Shown: positions 8,418 through 19,207 of the stretch, piece by piece
Position numbering within the stretch: position 1 is the stretch's first letter
How the letters are laid out: each line of letters starts with the position of its first letter
Origin: Leisingera methylohalidivorans DSM 14336
Lineage (GTDB): Bacteria; Pseudomonadota; Alphaproteobacteria; Rhodobacterales; Rhodobacteraceae
Assembly (NCBI RefSeq): GCF_000511355.1
Contig: NC_023135.1
Span: forward strand, 1,700,371-1,764,370
DNA: 64,000 nucleotides
Direction: 5' to 3'
Translations under genes and position numbers: made by a program
The notes under the pieces: model-generated
Database searches by the model: none
What the model was told of the DNA's origin: nothing
What the model saw: only the letters and a program-made list of their open reading frames with translations

Positions 8418-10259
8418 ATGGCCGCAGGCATCAAGAAGCTATCCAAAACCTTTGTCTGGATCCTGATGGGGATGCTGATTGTCGGCCTTGCCGGATTTGG
8501 CGCGGTGAATTTCACCAGCTCCGCCTCCTCGGTTGCCAGTGTCGGCGACGAGGAAGTCAGCATCGGCACTTATGTGCGGGAATTGCAGCGCGAGCAGCGC
8601 GGCCTGCAGGCGCAAACCGGCCAGGCCGTTTCCATGGCGCAGCTCAGCGCCTTTGGTCTTGACCGGGTGGTGCTCGGCCGCCTGATCTCGCTGGCAGCTC
8701 TGGATCACGAAGCCAGGAACCTGGGCCTGTCGATCGGCGACGAAAACCTGATCGAAGAGCTGGGCGCCATTGATGCCTTTCAGGGCGTGAACGGCGCCTT
8801 CGACCGCGAAGCCTATAGTTTTGCACTGCGGAATGCCGGCCTGTCGGAAAAGGAATTCGAAGACGATCTGCGCCGCGAAGCCGCCCGCACCATCGTCCAG
8901 AACGCGATACTGTCCGGTACGGAAATGCCACAGGTCCTGACCGAAACCCTGACCGGTTTCATCGGCGCGCGCCGCAGCTTTTCCTATGTGCAGATCAATG
9001 CCGAAGACATTGCCCTGACCGCCGGGGTTCCTGCGGACGCCGAGCTGCAAGCCTTCTACGAGGCCGCACAGGACCAGTTCATGCTGCCGGAGACCAAAGT
9101 GATCACCTACGCGGCGCTGCGCCCTTCGATGCTGCTGGATGAAGTGGAGATCGACGAGGCTGCATTGCGCCAGCTGTACGATGACCGCGCCAGCCAGTAC
9201 CAAGTGCCCGAGCGCCGTCTGGTGGAACGCCTGGTGTTTGCCGATGACGATGCTGCTGCCAGCGCCAAGGCACAGCTGGAAACCGGCGGTGCGACATTCG
9301 AAAGCCTGGTCGATGCCCGCGGCCTGTCGCTGCAGGACATCGATCTGGGCGACGTGACCATCGGCGATCTGGGGGCTGCGGGCACGGATGTGTTTGCGGC
9401 CCAGACCGGCGACGTGGTCGGCCCCCTGCCCTCTGATCTCGGCCCGGCCCTGTACCGTGTGAACGGCCGCCTCGAAGCGCGGACCACCAGCTTTGAACAG
9501 GCGATGCCGGACCTGCGCGAGGAACTCGCTTCCGACCGCACCCGCCGTCTGGTGGAGGCGCAGGCCGAAGACATCGACGATCTTCTGGCCGGCGGCGCCA
9601 CGCTGGAAGAACTGGCAACCGAAAGCGGGCTGGAGCTGGTTCAGATCCATTGGACGGAAAATACCAGCGACGGCATCGCGGCTTACGAAGGTTTCCGCAC
9701 CGCCGCCGCCGCCGTCACCGCCGAGGATTTCCCGGCGGTGGACTTCCTCGACGATGGCAGCCTGTTTGCCCTGCGCCTGGACGAGGTTCTGCCGGAACGG
9801 CCGGAACCCTTTGCCGATGCCAGGGACAAGGTCCTGGCGGCGTGGCAGGCCGACCGCCTGGCCACCGCGCTGCGCGAGCAGGGCGAGGCGCTGCTGGCCC
9901 AGGCAGAAGCCGCCGGCAGCTTTGCCGAAGGGGCCGAAGTCAAATCCGAAGCCGGCCTGACCCGCACAGCCTACATCGACACGGTGCCCGCAGATCTGAT
10001 CACCCGGGTATTCGGGATGGACATCGGCAGCTTCCGCCTGGTTCAGGATGCGGACTCGGCGGTGGTCGTCCGCCTCGACGGTATCCTGCCGCCGGAAGCC
10101 AGCGATGACATGAACCTCCTCACCCAGGCGCTGCAGGCGCAGCTGAACCAGGCCCTGGCCCAGGAGCTGTTCCAGGCCTACCTGCAGGACGTACAGGCCC
10201 GTGCCGAACCCCGTGTCGACCAGCAGGCGCTGAACGCAGCGCAGGCGAATTTCCAGTAA
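8418..10259 (+). CDS. PpiD/SurA-like periplasmic peptidyl-prolyl isomerase
   Basis: This 613-residue protein has one N-terminal membrane helix (about 12-32, WILMGMLIVGLAGFGAV) followed by a SurA_N-like region (VASVGDEEVSIGTYVRELQRE). A large periplasmic part with parvulin-type features comes next (VVGPLPSDLGPALYRVNGRLEART, EPFADARDKVLAAW). PpiD-type proteins are anchored in the inner membrane next to the Sec translocon and help outer-membrane and secreted proteins fold. The start MAAGIKKLSK is preceded by AGAGGG. It ends 15 bases before trpE and is probably co-transcribed with it. The family is confident; isomerase activity is not demonstrable from sequence. Confidence 0.87.
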   Translation: MAAGIKKLSKTFVWILMGMLIVGLAGFGAVNFTSSASSVASVGDEEVSIGTYVRELQREQRGLQAQTGQAVSMAQLSAFGLDRVVLGRLISLAALDHEARNLGLSIGDENLIEELGAIDAFQGVNGAFDREAYSFALRNAGLSEKEFEDDLRREAARTIVQNAILSGTEMPQVLTETLTGFIGARRSFSYVQINAEDIALTAGVPADAELQAFYEAAQDQFMLPETKVITYAALRPSMLLDEVEIDEAALRQLYDDRASQYQVPERRLVERLVFADDDAAASAKAQLETGGATFESLVDARGLSLQDIDLGDVTIGDLGAAGTDVFAAQTGDVVGPLPSDLGPALYRVNGRLEARTTSFEQAMPDLREELASDRTRRLVEAQAEDIDDLLAGGATLEELATESGLELVQIHWTENTSDGIAAYEGFRTAAAAVTAEDFPAVDFLDDGSLFALRLDEVLPERPEPFADARDKVLAAWQADRLATALREQGEALLAQAEAAGSFAEGAEVKSEAGLTRTAYIDTVPADLITRVFGMDIGSFRLVQDADSAVVVRLDGILPPEASDDMNLLTQALQAQLNQALAQELFQAYLQDVQARAEPRVDQQALNAAQANFQ

Positions 10260-10274
10260 TCAAGGCAAGCATCC

Positions 10275-11786
10275 ATGGCTCTGACTCCAGATTTCGACAC
10301 ATTCTCCCAGGCTTACGAGGCCGGCGAGAACCAGGTCGTCTATACCCGCCTTGCCGCCGACCTCGACACGCCAGTGTCGCTGATGCTCAAGCTGACCGGC
10401 GCCCAAAAGGACGCCTTCATGCTGGAATCTGTCACCGGCGGCGAGGTGCGCGGGCGCTATTCGATCATCGGCATGAAGCCGGATCTGGTCTGGCGCTGCC
10501 ACGGGGAGCACTCCAGCCTCAACCGCTCGGCCCGGTTTGATGCGGATGATTTCACCCCGCAGGACGGCAACCCGATGGACAACCTGCGGGCGCTGATTGC
10601 CGAAAGCAAAATCGATCTGCCCGACGATCTGCCGCAGGCCGCCGCCGGTCTGTTCGGCTATCTCGGCTATGACATGATCCGCCTGGTCGAACATCTGCCG
10701 GACGTGAACCCGGACCCGCTCGGCCTGCCCGACGCGCTGATGCTGCGCCCCTCGGTGATTGCGGTTCTGGACGGGGTCAAGGGCGAGGTCACGGTGGTCT
10801 CCCCCGTCTGGTCCAGCGACGGCCAGACCGCCAAGGCCGCCTATGCCCAGGCCGCTGAACGGGTGATGGACGCGGTGCGCGACCTGGAACGCGCGATGCC
10901 CGCCGAGAGCCGCGATCTGGGCGACGCCGATGAGGTGGCGCCGCCGGTTTCCAACTTCACCAAAGACGGCTACATGGCGGCGGTGGAGAAGGCCAAAGAC
11001 TACATCCGCGCAGGCGACATCTTCCAGGTAGTGCCGGCTCAGCGCTGGACCCAGGAGTTCCGCCAGCCGCCATTCGCGCTCTACCGCAGCTTGCGCCGCA
11101 CCAACCCCTCGCCTTTCATGTTCTACTTCAACTTCGGCGGCTTTCAGGTGGTCGGCGCTTCGCCCGAAATCCTGGTCCGCGTCTTCGGGCAGGAGGTCAC
11201 CATCCGCCCCATTGCAGGCACCCGCCCCCGCGGCGCCACGCCGGAAGAGGACAAGGCGCTGGAGGCCGACCTGCTGGCGGACAAAAAGGAGCTCGCCGAG
11301 CATCTGATGCTGTTGGATCTGGGCCGCAACGACACCGGCCGGGTGACCAAGATCGGCACCGTGCGCCCGACTGAACAATTCATCATCGAGCGTTACAGCC
11401 ACGTGATGCACATCGTCTCAAACGTCGTCGGCGAGCTGGCCGAGGACAAGGACGCGCTGGATGCCTTCTTTGCCGGCATGCCCGCAGGCACCGTCTCCGG
11501 TGCCCCCAAGGTCCGGGCGATGGAAATCATTGACGAGCTGGAACCGGAAAAACGCGGTGTCTACGGCGGCGGTGTCGGCTATTTCTCTGCCGGCGGCGAC
11601 ATGGACATGTGCATTGCCCTGCGCACCGCCATCGTCAAGGATCAGAACCTCTATATCCAGGCCGGCGGCGGCGTTGTTTATGACAGCGACCCCGAGGCGG
11701 AATATATGGAGACCGTCCATAAATCCAATGCGATCCGGCGCGCGGCAGCAGACGCAGCCCGTTTTACCGGCAACGGCAACCGTTAA
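10275..11786 (+). CDS. trpE: Anthranilate synthase component I
   Basis: TrpE converts chorismate to anthranilate using ammonia delivered by TrpG, the first step of tryptophan synthesis. The 503-residue chain is typical. Motifs include GDIFQVVPAQRW, PSPFMFYF, GASPEILVR, RPIAGTRPRG and the C-terminal AGTVSGAPKVRAMEIIDELEP with GGGVVYDSDPEAEYMET. The N-terminal feedback region is present. It is separated from trpGDC by an opposite-strand deacetylase gene. I saw no leader-peptide attenuator upstream. The identification is secure. Confidence 0.97.
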   Translation: MALTPDFDTFSQAYEAGENQVVYTRLAADLDTPVSLMLKLTGAQKDAFMLESVTGGEVRGRYSIIGMKPDLVWRCHGEHSSLNRSARFDADDFTPQDGNPMDNLRALIAESKIDLPDDLPQAAAGLFGYLGYDMIRLVEHLPDVNPDPLGLPDALMLRPSVIAVLDGVKGEVTVVSPVWSSDGQTAKAAYAQAAERVMDAVRDLERAMPAESRDLGDADEVAPPVSNFTKDGYMAAVEKAKDYIRAGDIFQVVPAQRWTQEFRQPPFALYRSLRRTNPSPFMFYFNFGGFQVVGASPEILVRVFGQEVTIRPIAGTRPRGATPEEDKALEADLLADKKELAEHLMLLDLGRNDTGRVTKIGTVRPTEQFIIERYSHVMHIVSNVVGELAEDKDALDAFFAGMPAGTVSGAPKVRAMEIIDELEPEKRGVYGGGVGYFSAGGDMDMCIALRTAIVKDQNLYIQAGGGVVYDSDPEAEYMETVHKSNAIRRAAADAARFTGNGNR

Positions 11787-11843
11787 GAATACAGACGCAG
11801 CCGCCTGCAGCTTCATCTTTGTGAAAATACTCCGGCCGGAGGC

Positions 11844-11868
11844 AACGGCGCCCGCCTTGGGCGCCGTT
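11844..11868 (+). terminator. Terminator between convergent trpE and deacetylase gene
   Basis: AACGGCGCCC and GGGCGCCGTT form a 10-bp stem with a 5-base loop. The right arm ends next to the stop of the minus-strand gene, so it can act from both sides. Confidence 0.65.
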
Positions 11869-13410
11869 TCACTTTGCCGGCAGGTTCTCTTCCAGACTGG
11901 CCGAGACCGGCGCCAGCGCAATCCGGGCGGCCCGGTCCTGCAGCCCCCAGATCAGCAGCGCCGAAATCGTATCGGGGCGCAACCGTCCCAGCATGATCAC
12001 CGCGCCCTCCTGCCCGGCCCGGAACGCCGCCTGATCCAGGAACCGCCGGATGGCCCGCGGGTTCTGACCGGCGCCGTCAAAGTCGCGGAACACAACACCG
12101 GCCGGCACACCGTCGCGCAGCGCCAGTTTCTGCACCGTGTTCAACCCGCTGTCCTGGGTCACCAGCCCGTAGCCTGCCGAGGCCGCAACTGCTGCAACCT
12201 GATTTGCCAGCGCCCGGTTGCCCTGCACCCCGGTTTCGATGCCTTCAAGGATCCCCATGGCCTCCGGCAGCTTGCTGCGCCAGATTTCCAGCGCCGTCTC
12301 CGCATCCTGCGGCGAGGCCGCGCGCGGCAGATCCGCCAGCATCAGAACCTCAAACCCCGCCGCCCGGCGCGCGGCCATCTTGGAGGCTGCCTGCGGATCC
12401 TCCGGATCAATTGCAAAACTTAACGGATAGGGGAACTCCGCCAGCGCTTCGGCGCCAAAGGCTCCTTCTTCATCGATCAGCACAATCGACATCAACGGGC
12501 GGTTCTCCGGATTGTCAAACGCTTCCGAATGGGCGGTAAACGGCGGCTCGTCCGAAACCGCCGCAGAGGCAAACCCGGCTTCCTGCGGCTTGTCCCGGTC
12601 CGTAAGCGGAACAACCGGCGTGCCGATACTTGGGGTCAGAAGCTCTTGATCCGCCGCCGCAGTTTCCAGCTCTGTTTCGCTGTCAGAGCGGCTGCCGCCG
12701 CCGTCTTCGCCGGCCTCCGGCAGCACCGGTGCCGCACCGATGACCGGCAGCGTGGTTGCCTGCGGCGCGCTGCCGATATCCGGGGCCAGAACCGCAGAGG
12801 TTCCAGGCGTTCCCGCCTCAGCCTCAGCCTGCACAGGGGCTGAGGCCTCTTCCTGGGCTTCTGCGGGCGCTTCGGGCGCGGGTTCCGGCGCAGGTTCAGT
12901 GGCTGCAATAACGGCAGCCTCGGCACCCGGGGCCTGCGGCACTGGCGGCTGAACTGCCTGCAGCTGCGGCGCATCGGTTTGTGGCGTCACACCGGGCGCC
13001 TCAGACGTATCCAGGCCGCCGGAGCCCGCGACCGCAGTTGTCAGCCCGACCTCAGGCTTGGCGGCGGGAGCGGTATCCGCGCCTGCCAGCGCGTTCAGGT
13101 CATCGCCGCCACCGGTTTCGGCCGGCGCGGCCGGCTGCGCCTCGACAAGATCCGCATCGCGCCCCTGGCTGCTGGCGGGCGCCTCGGCGGCCTTGCTGCC
13201 GTCATTCGGCATTTGCGGCGCATCGCCCGGATCATGCGCGGCAGGCGCCGGCGCCGCAACGGCAGGCTGTTCCGCGGACTGCGGCACTGCTGCCGTACCG
13301 CTTCCGGTGCCGGGCAAAGTCACGGGCAAAGGCACCGACAAAGACAGCATCGCCAGCCCGCCCGCGGCCAGCAATGCCCCGACACTCACGCCGCCCAGAA
13401 ATCCACGCAT
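11869..13410 (-). CDS. Divergent polysaccharide deacetylase family protein (YibQ-like)
   Basis: This 513-residue protein has three parts: a signal peptide or anchor at about 1-28, a long Ala/Pro/Glu-rich low-complexity linker (about 35-280), and a C-terminal divergent polysaccharide deacetylase domain. That domain starts at MSIVLIDEEGAFG, continues with PYPLSFAIDPEDP and ends with VIMLGRLRPDTISALLIW. YibQ-type proteins are periplasmic and usually lack the full metal triad of true deacetylases; their substrate is unknown. I start at ATG 13410 (GAGAGG upstream); a TTG at 13428 is the alternative. It faces trpG divergently and converges on trpE. Confidence 0.82.
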   Translation of the reverse strand: MRGFLGGVSVGALLAAGGLAMLSLSVPLPVTLPGTGSGTAAVPQSAEQPAVAAPAPAAHDPGDAPQMPNDGSKAAEAPASSQGRDADLVEAQPAAPAETGGGDDLNALAGADTAPAAKPEVGLTTAVAGSGGLDTSEAPGVTPQTDAPQLQAVQPPVPQAPGAEAAVIAATEPAPEPAPEAPAEAQEEASAPVQAEAEAGTPGTSAVLAPDIGSAPQATTLPVIGAAPVLPEAGEDGGGSRSDSETELETAAADQELLTPSIGTPVVPLTDRDKPQEAGFASAAVSDEPPFTAHSEAFDNPENRPLMSIVLIDEEGAFGAEALAEFPYPLSFAIDPEDPQAASKMAARRAAGFEVLMLADLPRAASPQDAETALEIWRSKLPEAMGILEGIETGVQGNRALANQVAAVAASAGYGLVTQDSGLNTVQKLALRDGVPAGVVFRDFDGAGQNPRAIRRFLDQAAFRAGQEGAVIMLGRLRPDTISALLIWGLQDRAARIALAPVSASLEENLPAK

Positions 13411-13599
13411 GCCTGTTTTGCCTCTCAATCCGTTTTTCCGTGCTGCGCCGTTCCAGCGTGCCTGAGCGAACCCTGTTTCTGTTCCCCCGGCAATCGCCTA
13501 TCCTGCCCTTGACGCTGCCCCGTATCCCTGAACATGTATGTTTCGACCACTATACTGCGGCGCGGCCCCGGCCCGCCACCCTTAAAAGAGCCCGCTACG

Positions 13600-14181
13600 A
13601 TGCTGCTGCTGATAGACAACTACGATTCCTTTACCTACAACCTCGTCCATTATCTGGGTGAGCTGGGCGCGGAAATGGAAGTCCGCCGCAACGACGCCAT
13701 CAACGTGCAGGAAGCGATGGCAATGAAGCCTTCTGGTATCCTGCTGTCGCCCGGCCCCTGCGACCCGGATCAGGCCGGCATCTGCCTGGCGCTGACCGAA
13801 GCCGCGGCCGAAACCGGCACGCCGCTCCTGGGCGTGTGCCTGGGCCATCAGACCATCGGCCAGGCATTCGGCGGCAAGGTGATCCGCTGCCACGAGATCG
13901 TGCACGGTAAGATGGGCAAAATGCACCACAAGGATATTGGTGTTTTCAATGGCTTGCCGTCACCTTTTGAGGCAACCCGCTACCATTCCCTGGTGGTGGA
14001 GCGCGACAGCCTGCCGGATTGCCTGGAAATCACCGCTGAACTGGAAGACGGCACCATCATGGGCCTGCAGCACAAAGACCTGCCGATCCACGGCGTCCAG
14101 TTCCACCCGGAATCGATCGCTTCGGAACATGGCCACGCGCTGTTGAAGAACTTTCTCGACGTGATGAAGGTGCCCGCATGA
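13600..14181 (+). CDS. trpG: Anthranilate synthase component II (glutamine amidotransferase)
   Basis: TrpG hydrolyses glutamine and passes ammonia to TrpE. The 193-residue class I amidotransferase has the nucleophile elbow GVCLGH with Cys80, and the His169/Glu171 pair in [29 protein letters not shown] is the usual N-terminus. I start at ATG 13600; the frame extends upstream into the divergent promoter region without family similarity. The stop overlaps the trpD start as ATGA, so the two are translationally coupled. Confidence 0.96.
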   Translation: MLLLIDNYDSFTYNLVHYLGELGAEMEVRRNDAINVQEAMAMKPSGILLSPGPCDPDQAGICLALTEAAAETGTPLLGVCLGHQTIGQAFGGKVIRCHEIVHGKMGKMHHKDIGVFNGLPSPFEATRYHSLVVERDSLPDCLEITAELEDGTIMGLQHKDLPIHGVQFHPESIASEHGHALLKNFLDVMKVPA

Positions 14182-15197
14182 GCGACCGCCTGAAACCGCT
14201 TATCGGCGCCGCGGCGGAACGGTCGCTGACCCGCGATGAGGCTGAAACCGCTTTCACCCTGCTGTTTGAGGGCGAAGCCACGCCCAGCCAGATCGGCGGC
14301 TTGCTGATGGCGATGCGCACCCGCGGCGAAAGCGTCGATGAATACGCCGCTGCCGCTGCCGTGATGCGTTCCAAATGCAATCCGGTAAAGGCGCCTGCGG
14401 GCGCGATCGACATTGTCGGGACTGGCGGTGACGGCAAGAACACCCTTAACATCTCCACCGCGACCGCCTTTGTGACGGCCGGCGCGGGCGTGGTGGTTGC
14501 CAAACACGGCAACCGCAATCTCAGCTCCAAATCCGGCACTGCGGACCTGCAGTCCCAGATGGGCATTAAGGTGATGGTTGGGCCGGAAGTGGTTGAGAAG
14601 GCAATCAATGAAGCCGGAATCGGCTTTATGATGGCGCCCATGCACCATCCCGCGACGCGCCACGTGATGCCGACCCGCACGGAGCTTGGCACCCGCACCA
14701 TCTTCAACATTCTCGGCCCCCTCACCAATCCGGCCGGCGTCAAACGCCAGCTCACCGGCGCCTTCAGCCGCGAGATGATCCGCCCGATGGCGGAAACGCT
14801 GAAGACTCTCGGGTCTGAACGCGCCTGGCTGGTGCATGGCTCTGACGGCACGGATGAGCTGACCATCACCGGCATCAGCTGGGTTTCGGCGCTGGAGGAA
14901 AACGGCGATATCCGCGATATCGAACTGCACCCCGAAGAGGCCGGCCTGCCGGTGCACCCGTTTGAGGCCATCGTCGGCGGCACGCCCGAGGAGAACGCCC
15001 AGGCCTTCCGGGCGCTGCTGGATGGCGCGCCGTCTGCCTACCGCGACGCCGTGCTGCTGAATGCTGCTTCTGCTTTGGTGGTCGCAGGCCACGCCGCGGA
15101 TCTGAAGGAAGGCGTCGCCAAAGCCACCGCCTCCATCGACAGCGGTGCTGCGAAATCCAAGGTCGAGGCGCTGGCCCGCATCACCTCAGCCGCATGA
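14178..15197 (+). CDS. trpD: Anthranilate phosphoribosyltransferase
   Basis: TrpD transfers the phosphoribosyl group of PRPP to anthranilate, step two of the pathway. The 339-residue protein has the glycine-rich PRPP loop [29 protein letters not shown] and [11 protein letters not shown]. It overlaps trpG and ung by four bases each (ATGA at both ends). The identification is secure. Confidence 0.97.
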   Translation: MSDRLKPLIGAAAERSLTRDEAETAFTLLFEGEATPSQIGGLLMAMRTRGESVDEYAAAAAVMRSKCNPVKAPAGAIDIVGTGGDGKNTLNISTATAFVTAGAGVVVAKHGNRNLSSKSGTADLQSQMGIKVMVGPEVVEKAINEAGIGFMMAPMHHPATRHVMPTRTELGTRTIFNILGPLTNPAGVKRQLTGAFSREMIRPMAETLKTLGSERAWLVHGSDGTDELTITGISWVSALEENGDIRDIELHPEEAGLPVHPFEAIVGGTPEENAQAFRALLDGAPSAYRDAVLLNAASALVVAGHAADLKEGVAKATASIDSGAAKSKVEALARITSAA

Positions 15198-15847
15198 CCC
15201 GCTTGCCAGCGGGGCTGGGCGCCTGGTCCAGCCTGCCTTTTTTCACCGGCCATTGGCCCGGACTCTCAGCCGCAATTGCCGGGGATCCGCGCGAAATCCT
15301 TCCGCCCGCGCATCTGCGGTTTGCCGCACTGGAACTGACCCAGCCGCAGCACACCCGCGTGGTGATCCTGGGCCAGGATCCTTATCCGACGCCGGGTCAC
15401 GCCCATGGCCTGGCCTTTTCCGCTGAACCGCATGTCCACCCGCTTCCGCGCTCTTTGTCTAACATTTACAAAGAGCTGGAAGACGATCTTGGCGTAACCC
15501 GCCCAAATGCAGACCTGCGTGGATGGGCAAGCCAGGGCGTTCTGCTCCTGAACACCGCCCTTACCGTGCCCGCAGGCGAGGCGAACGGCCACAAGCACCT
15601 GGGCTGGCAGTATCTGGTGCATCAGGTGCTGGACCGGACCTCAGAACGCCCCACGGCTTACATTCTATGGGGAAATGCAGCACAAAAGCTTGAAAAACAT
15701 ATCAAACCGGGCGATCACCTGATCCTGAAAACTGCCCATCCCTCGCCCCTGTCGGCGCGGCGCGGCTTCTTCGGGTCCCGGCCCTTTTCAAAAGTGAATA
15801 ATTGGCTCGCTGCCCGCGGTGAAAGCGGCATAGACTGGAACGCATAA
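15194..15847 (+). CDS. ung: Uracil-DNA glycosylase
   Basis: Ung removes uracil from DNA to start base-excision repair. The 217-residue family 1 enzyme has the catalytic water-activating motif GQDPYP (60-65, Asp62). It also has the uracil-recognition LLLNTALTV (117-125) and the minor-groove loop HPSPLS (182-187). It is embedded in the trp operon, overlapping trpD by ATGA and lying 14 bases before trpC. This placement recurs in roseobacters and has no metabolic logic; it probably reflects shared expression. Confidence 0.96.
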   Translation: MTRLPAGLGAWSSLPFFTGHWPGLSAAIAGDPREILPPAHLRFAALELTQPQHTRVVILGQDPYPTPGHAHGLAFSAEPHVHPLPRSLSNIYKELEDDLGVTRPNADLRGWASQGVLLLNTALTVPAGEANGHKHLGWQYLVHQVLDRTSERPTAYILWGNAAQKLEKHIKPGDHLILKTAHPSPLSARRGFFGSRPFSKVNNWLAARGESGIDWNA

Positions 15848-15861
15848 ACGGAGGCACTGAT

Positions 15862-16674
15862 ATGACCCAAAACGTGCTGGACAAGATCAAGGCCTACAAG
15901 CTTGAGGAAGTGGCCGCCGACAAGGCCGCCAAACCGCTGGAGGCGGTCGAGGCTGAGGCGCGCGAAGCTTCCCCGGTGCGCGGTTTTGCCGACAGCCTGA
16001 TGCAGGCCAACCGCAGCGGCTATGGCCTGATTGCCGAAATCAAGAAAGCAAGCCCCTCCAAGGGTCTGATCCGCCCGGATTTTGAACCGGCTGAACTGGC
16101 CAGGGCGTATGAAGACGGCGGTGCCACCTGCCTGTCGGTGCTGACCGACACGCCCAGCTTCCAGGGAGCCAAGGACTTCCTGACCCAGGCCCGCGGCGCC
16201 TGTTCCCTGCCCGCGCTGCGCAAGGATTTCATGTACGACACCTATCAGGTGGCCGAAGCCCGCGCGCTGGGTGCTGATTGCATTCTGATCATTCTGGCCT
16301 CCGTCTCGGACGCGCAAGCGCAGGAGCTGGAGCAAAGCGCCTTTGACTGGGGCATGGATGTGCTCCTGGAGGTGCATGACGCCGAGGAGCTTGAGCGCGC
16401 CTGCAATCTGAAGTCGCCCCTGATGGGCATCAACAACCGCAATCTCAAGACGTTTGAAACCACCCTGGACACCACCCGCGAACTGTCGCGCCTGGTGCCT
16501 CCGGACCGAACCATCGTCTGCGAAAGCGGGCTGTTTACGCCGGAGGATCTCAGCGATATGGCCCGCTACGGCGCACGGACCTTCCTGATCGGGGAAAGCC
16601 TGATGCGCCAGGACGATGTGGCCGGCGCAACCCGTGCGCTGCTCGCCAACCCGCTGATGCCCGGCATGATGTAA
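15862..16674 (+). CDS. trpC: Indole-3-glycerol-phosphate synthase
   Basis: TrpC closes the indole ring of CdRP to indole-3-glycerol phosphate. The 270-residue TIM barrel shows [52 protein letters not shown] and [10 protein letters not shown], the standard phosphate and catalytic segments. CGGAGGCACTGAT precedes the start. It is a stand-alone enzyme without fusion to TrpF. moaC follows after 11 bases. Confidence 0.97.
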   Translation: MTQNVLDKIKAYKLEEVAADKAAKPLEAVEAEAREASPVRGFADSLMQANRSGYGLIAEIKKASPSKGLIRPDFEPAELARAYEDGGATCLSVLTDTPSFQGAKDFLTQARGACSLPALRKDFMYDTYQVAEARALGADCILIILASVSDAQAQELEQSAFDWGMDVLLEVHDAEELERACNLKSPLMGINNRNLKTFETTLDTTRELSRLVPPDRTIVCESGLFTPEDLSDMARYGARTFLIGESLMRQDDVAGATRALLANPLMPGMM

Positions 16675-16685
16675 GGAGCAGCGCC

Positions 16686-17156
16686 ATGAGCCTCACTCAT
16701 TTCGATACCAAGGGCGACGCCCATATGGTCGACGTCTCGGACAAGGCGGTAACCTCGCGCGTCGCCACCGCCGAAGGCCGCATCACCATGGCGCAGGAAA
16801 CCTTTGATATCATTGCCGAAGGCCGCGCTAAAAAGGGCGATGTTCTGTCAGTCGCCCGCCTGGCCGGAATTATGGGAGCCAAGAAAACGCCGGATCTGAT
16901 CCCGCTGTGCCATCCGCTGCCGGTGACCAAGGTCGCCGTCGAACTGACCCTGGACCCGGACCTGCCCGGCGTGCGGGTTGAGGCGACGGTCAAGACCACC
17001 GGCCAGACCGGGGTTGAAATGGAGGCGCTCACTGCCGTCTCCACTGCCGCGCTCACCGTCTATGACATGGCCAAGGCCGTGGACAAGGCGATGGAGATCG
17101 GCGGCATCCGCGTGACGCTGAAAGATGGCGGAAAATCAGGCAGGTACGAGGCATAA
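16686..17156 (+). CDS. moaC: Cyclic pyranopterin monophosphate synthase
   Basis: MoaC acts with MoaA in the first step of molybdenum cofactor synthesis, forming cPMP. The 156-residue protein has [32 protein letters not shown] and [21 protein letters not shown]. The stop codon abuts the moeA start directly, so the two are co-translated. It continues the trpC transcription unit. Confidence 0.97.
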   Translation: MSLTHFDTKGDAHMVDVSDKAVTSRVATAEGRITMAQETFDIIAEGRAKKGDVLSVARLAGIMGAKKTPDLIPLCHPLPVTKVAVELTLDPDLPGVRVEATVKTTGQTGVEMEALTAVSTAALTVYDMAKAVDKAMEIGGIRVTLKDGGKSGRYEA

Positions 17157-18329
17157 ATGATCCCGGTCAGCGAAGCCCGCGGGCATCTTCTGTCACTGGT
17201 CTCCCAGCTGGAAACCGAAGAGGTTCCGCTGGCGGAGGCCGCAGGCCGGGTGCTGGCCCGCGATGTGCAGGCGCGCCGCGACCAGCCGCCGTTTACCGCC
17301 TCGGCCATGGACGGTTACGCCGTGAACGCGGCAGAAGTCGAACTGCACGCCATGTTCAAGGTGATTGGCGAAGCAGCTGCCGGCCATGCCTTCAATGGCC
17401 GCACCGGGGCTGGCCAGGCCGTGCGCATCTTTACCGGCGCGCCGGTGCCAGAAGGCGCAAGTTTCGTTGTTATTCAAGAGGATGTCACCCGCAGCGGCAA
17501 CCTCATCACCATCACAGATACCCCCGGTGCCAACCCCAATATCCGCCCCCGCGGCGGCGATTTCACCGATGGCCAGACCGTCAGCGCACCCAGGCTGCTG
17601 GCGCCCGCGGACATCGCCCTGCTGGCGGCGATGAATATTCCCTCGGTCCCCGTCACCCGCCGCCCCGAGGTCGCGCTGATCTCTACAGGCGACGAGCTGG
17701 TGATGCCCGGCGGCACGCCCGGCCCGGATCAGATCATCGCCTCCAACACCTTTGGCCTCAAGGCGATGCTGGAGGGGCTCGGCGCCCATGCCCGCATCCT
17801 GCCGATCGCCCGCGACACCGAAAGCTCGCTGCGGACTGCCTTTGAACTGGCTGCAGGCGCCGATCTGGTCGTCACCATCGGCGGCGCCTCGGTCGGCGAT
17901 CACGATCTGGTCGGCAAAGTTGCGCAGGACCTCGGCATGGAGCGCAGCTTTTACAAGGTCGCCATGCGGCCCGGTAAACCGCTGATGGCGGGCCGCATGA
18001 ACGGCGCCGCCATGGTTGGCCTGCCCGGCAACCCGGTTTCCGCGATGGTCTGCGGCCATGTCTTCCTGACGCCGATGATCCGGACCATGCTTGGACTCCC
18101 GCCAGAAGCGCAGCAGCTGCAGACCGCCGCCCTTGCGGCGCCTCTGGCTGAAAACGGCCCGCGGGAACATTACATGCGGGCCAGGGTCGATGGCGGCAGG
18201 CTCAGCGCCTTTGACAATCAGGACAGCTCGCTGCTTAGCATTCTGGCTGATGCCAACGCCCTGCTGATCCGCCCGCCGAAGGACGGCGCGCGCAGCGCAG
18301 GCGATACCGTGCAATACCTGCCTCTCTGA
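17157..18329 (+). CDS. moeA: Molybdopterin molybdenumtransferase
   Basis: MoeA inserts molybdate into adenylylated molybdopterin. The 390-residue protein shows [40 protein letters not shown], the MPT-binding core STGDELV with [11 protein letters not shown], and [12 protein letters not shown]. It is the last gene of the trp-moa run; about 180 bases separate it from lexA. Confidence 0.96.
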   Translation: MIPVSEARGHLLSLVSQLETEEVPLAEAAGRVLARDVQARRDQPPFTASAMDGYAVNAAEVELHAMFKVIGEAAAGHAFNGRTGAGQAVRIFTGAPVPEGASFVVIQEDVTRSGNLITITDTPGANPNIRPRGGDFTDGQTVSAPRLLAPADIALLAAMNIPSVPVTRRPEVALISTGDELVMPGGTPGPDQIIASNTFGLKAMLEGLGAHARILPIARDTESSLRTAFELAAGADLVVTIGGASVGDHDLVGKVAQDLGMERSFYKVAMRPGKPLMAGRMNGAAMVGLPGNPVSAMVCGHVFLTPMIRTMLGLPPEAQQLQTAALAAPLAENGPREHYMRARVDGGRLSAFDNQDSSLLSILADANALLIRPPKDGARSAGDTVQYLPL

Positions 18330-18447
18330 CCCCGCACCTTCTTTGCAAAAATGCCCCCATCCCATTGCCCTTCGGACGGTTATGCTGCCGTAGGGGTGTC
18401 ACGCGGCACAGGCGCGTTTTCTTTTCTTGCTGTCAGTTACTGCCATG

Positions 18448-18476
18448 TTGACACAAAACGTGAACATGCGTAGAAC
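18448..18476 (+). promoter_or_regulatory. lexA promoter with SOS box
   Basis: TTGACA (18448-18453) and TAGAAC (18471-18476) are 17 bases apart. The alphaproteobacterial LexA operator GAAC-N7-GAAC (18462-18476) covers the -10, as expected for an autorepressed lexA promoter. The lexA start is 33 bases further on. Confidence 0.88.
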
Positions 18477-18508
18477 AAAAGAAAACCTGAGGCGCGGAGG
18501 GAGCGGCG

Positions 18509-19207
18509 ATGCTCACGAAAAAGCAACTTCAACTGCTGGAATTCATTCATAAACGTCTGCAGCGGGACGGCGTGCCACCCAGTTTCGATGAAATGAAGGT
18601 TGAACTGGACCTGCGGTCGAAATCGGGCATCCACCGGCTGATCACCGCTCTGGAGGAGCGCGGCTTCATCCGCCGCCTGCCGCACCGCGCGCGCGCGATT
18701 GAGATCATCCGCCTGCCGGAAAGCCTGGGCGGTGTGCTGGAGCCGCAAGCCTTTGCGCCAACGGTGATTGACGGCGGCCGCCCGCAGCCCGCAGCTGCCG
18801 CAGCAGACCCGGTGCGCCATGCCGCAGTGGAACTGCCGGTGATGGGCCGCATCGCCGCCGGTGTCCCGATCGAGGCGATCAGCCAGGTGTCGCATCAGGT
18901 AGTGGTTCCCGGCGGCATGATCGCACCAAACGGCCAGCATTTCGCGCTGGAGGTAAAAGGCGACTCGATGATCGAAGCCGGCATCAATGACGGCGACATC
19001 GTGGTGATCCGCGAAACCGGCGCTGCAGACAACGGCGATATCGTTGTCGCATTGGTCGAGGGGCACGAGGCCACGCTGAAACGCTATCAGCGCCAGGGCA
19101 GCATGATCGCGCTGGAAGCCGCCAACCCGGCCTATGAAACCCGGCGCTACCCGGAAGACCAGGTTCAGATCCAAGGCCAGCTGGTTGGGTTGATCCGCAC
19201 TTACTGA
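18509..19207 (+). CDS. lexA: SOS repressor LexA
   Basis: LexA represses DNA-damage genes and self-cleaves when bound to RecA filaments. The 232-residue protein has an N-terminal winged helix ([40 protein letters not shown]). A long linker leads to the peptidase domain. The cleavage site is A117-G118 (RIAAGVP), and the catalytic pair is Ser153 (GDSMIEAGI) and Lys191 (ATLKRY). The upstream SOS box predicts autoregulation. Its last seven bases overlap the end of comEC on the other strand. Confidence 0.97.
   Translation: MLTKKQLQLLEFIHKRLQRDGVPPSFDEMKVELDLRSKSGIHRLITALEERGFIRRLPHRARAIEIIRLPESLGGVLEPQAFAPTVIDGGRPQPAAAAADPVRHAAVELPVMGRIAAGVPIEAISQVSHQVVVPGGMIAPNGQHFALEVKGDSMIEAGINDGDIVVIRETGAADNGDIVVALVEGHEATLKRYQRQGSMIALEAANPAYETRRYPEDQVQIQGQLVGLIRTY

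Noticed and set aside
10260..10274. trp attenuator before trpE
   Set aside because: Only 15 bases separate trpE from the gene upstream; no Trp-rich leader peptide or competing hairpins.
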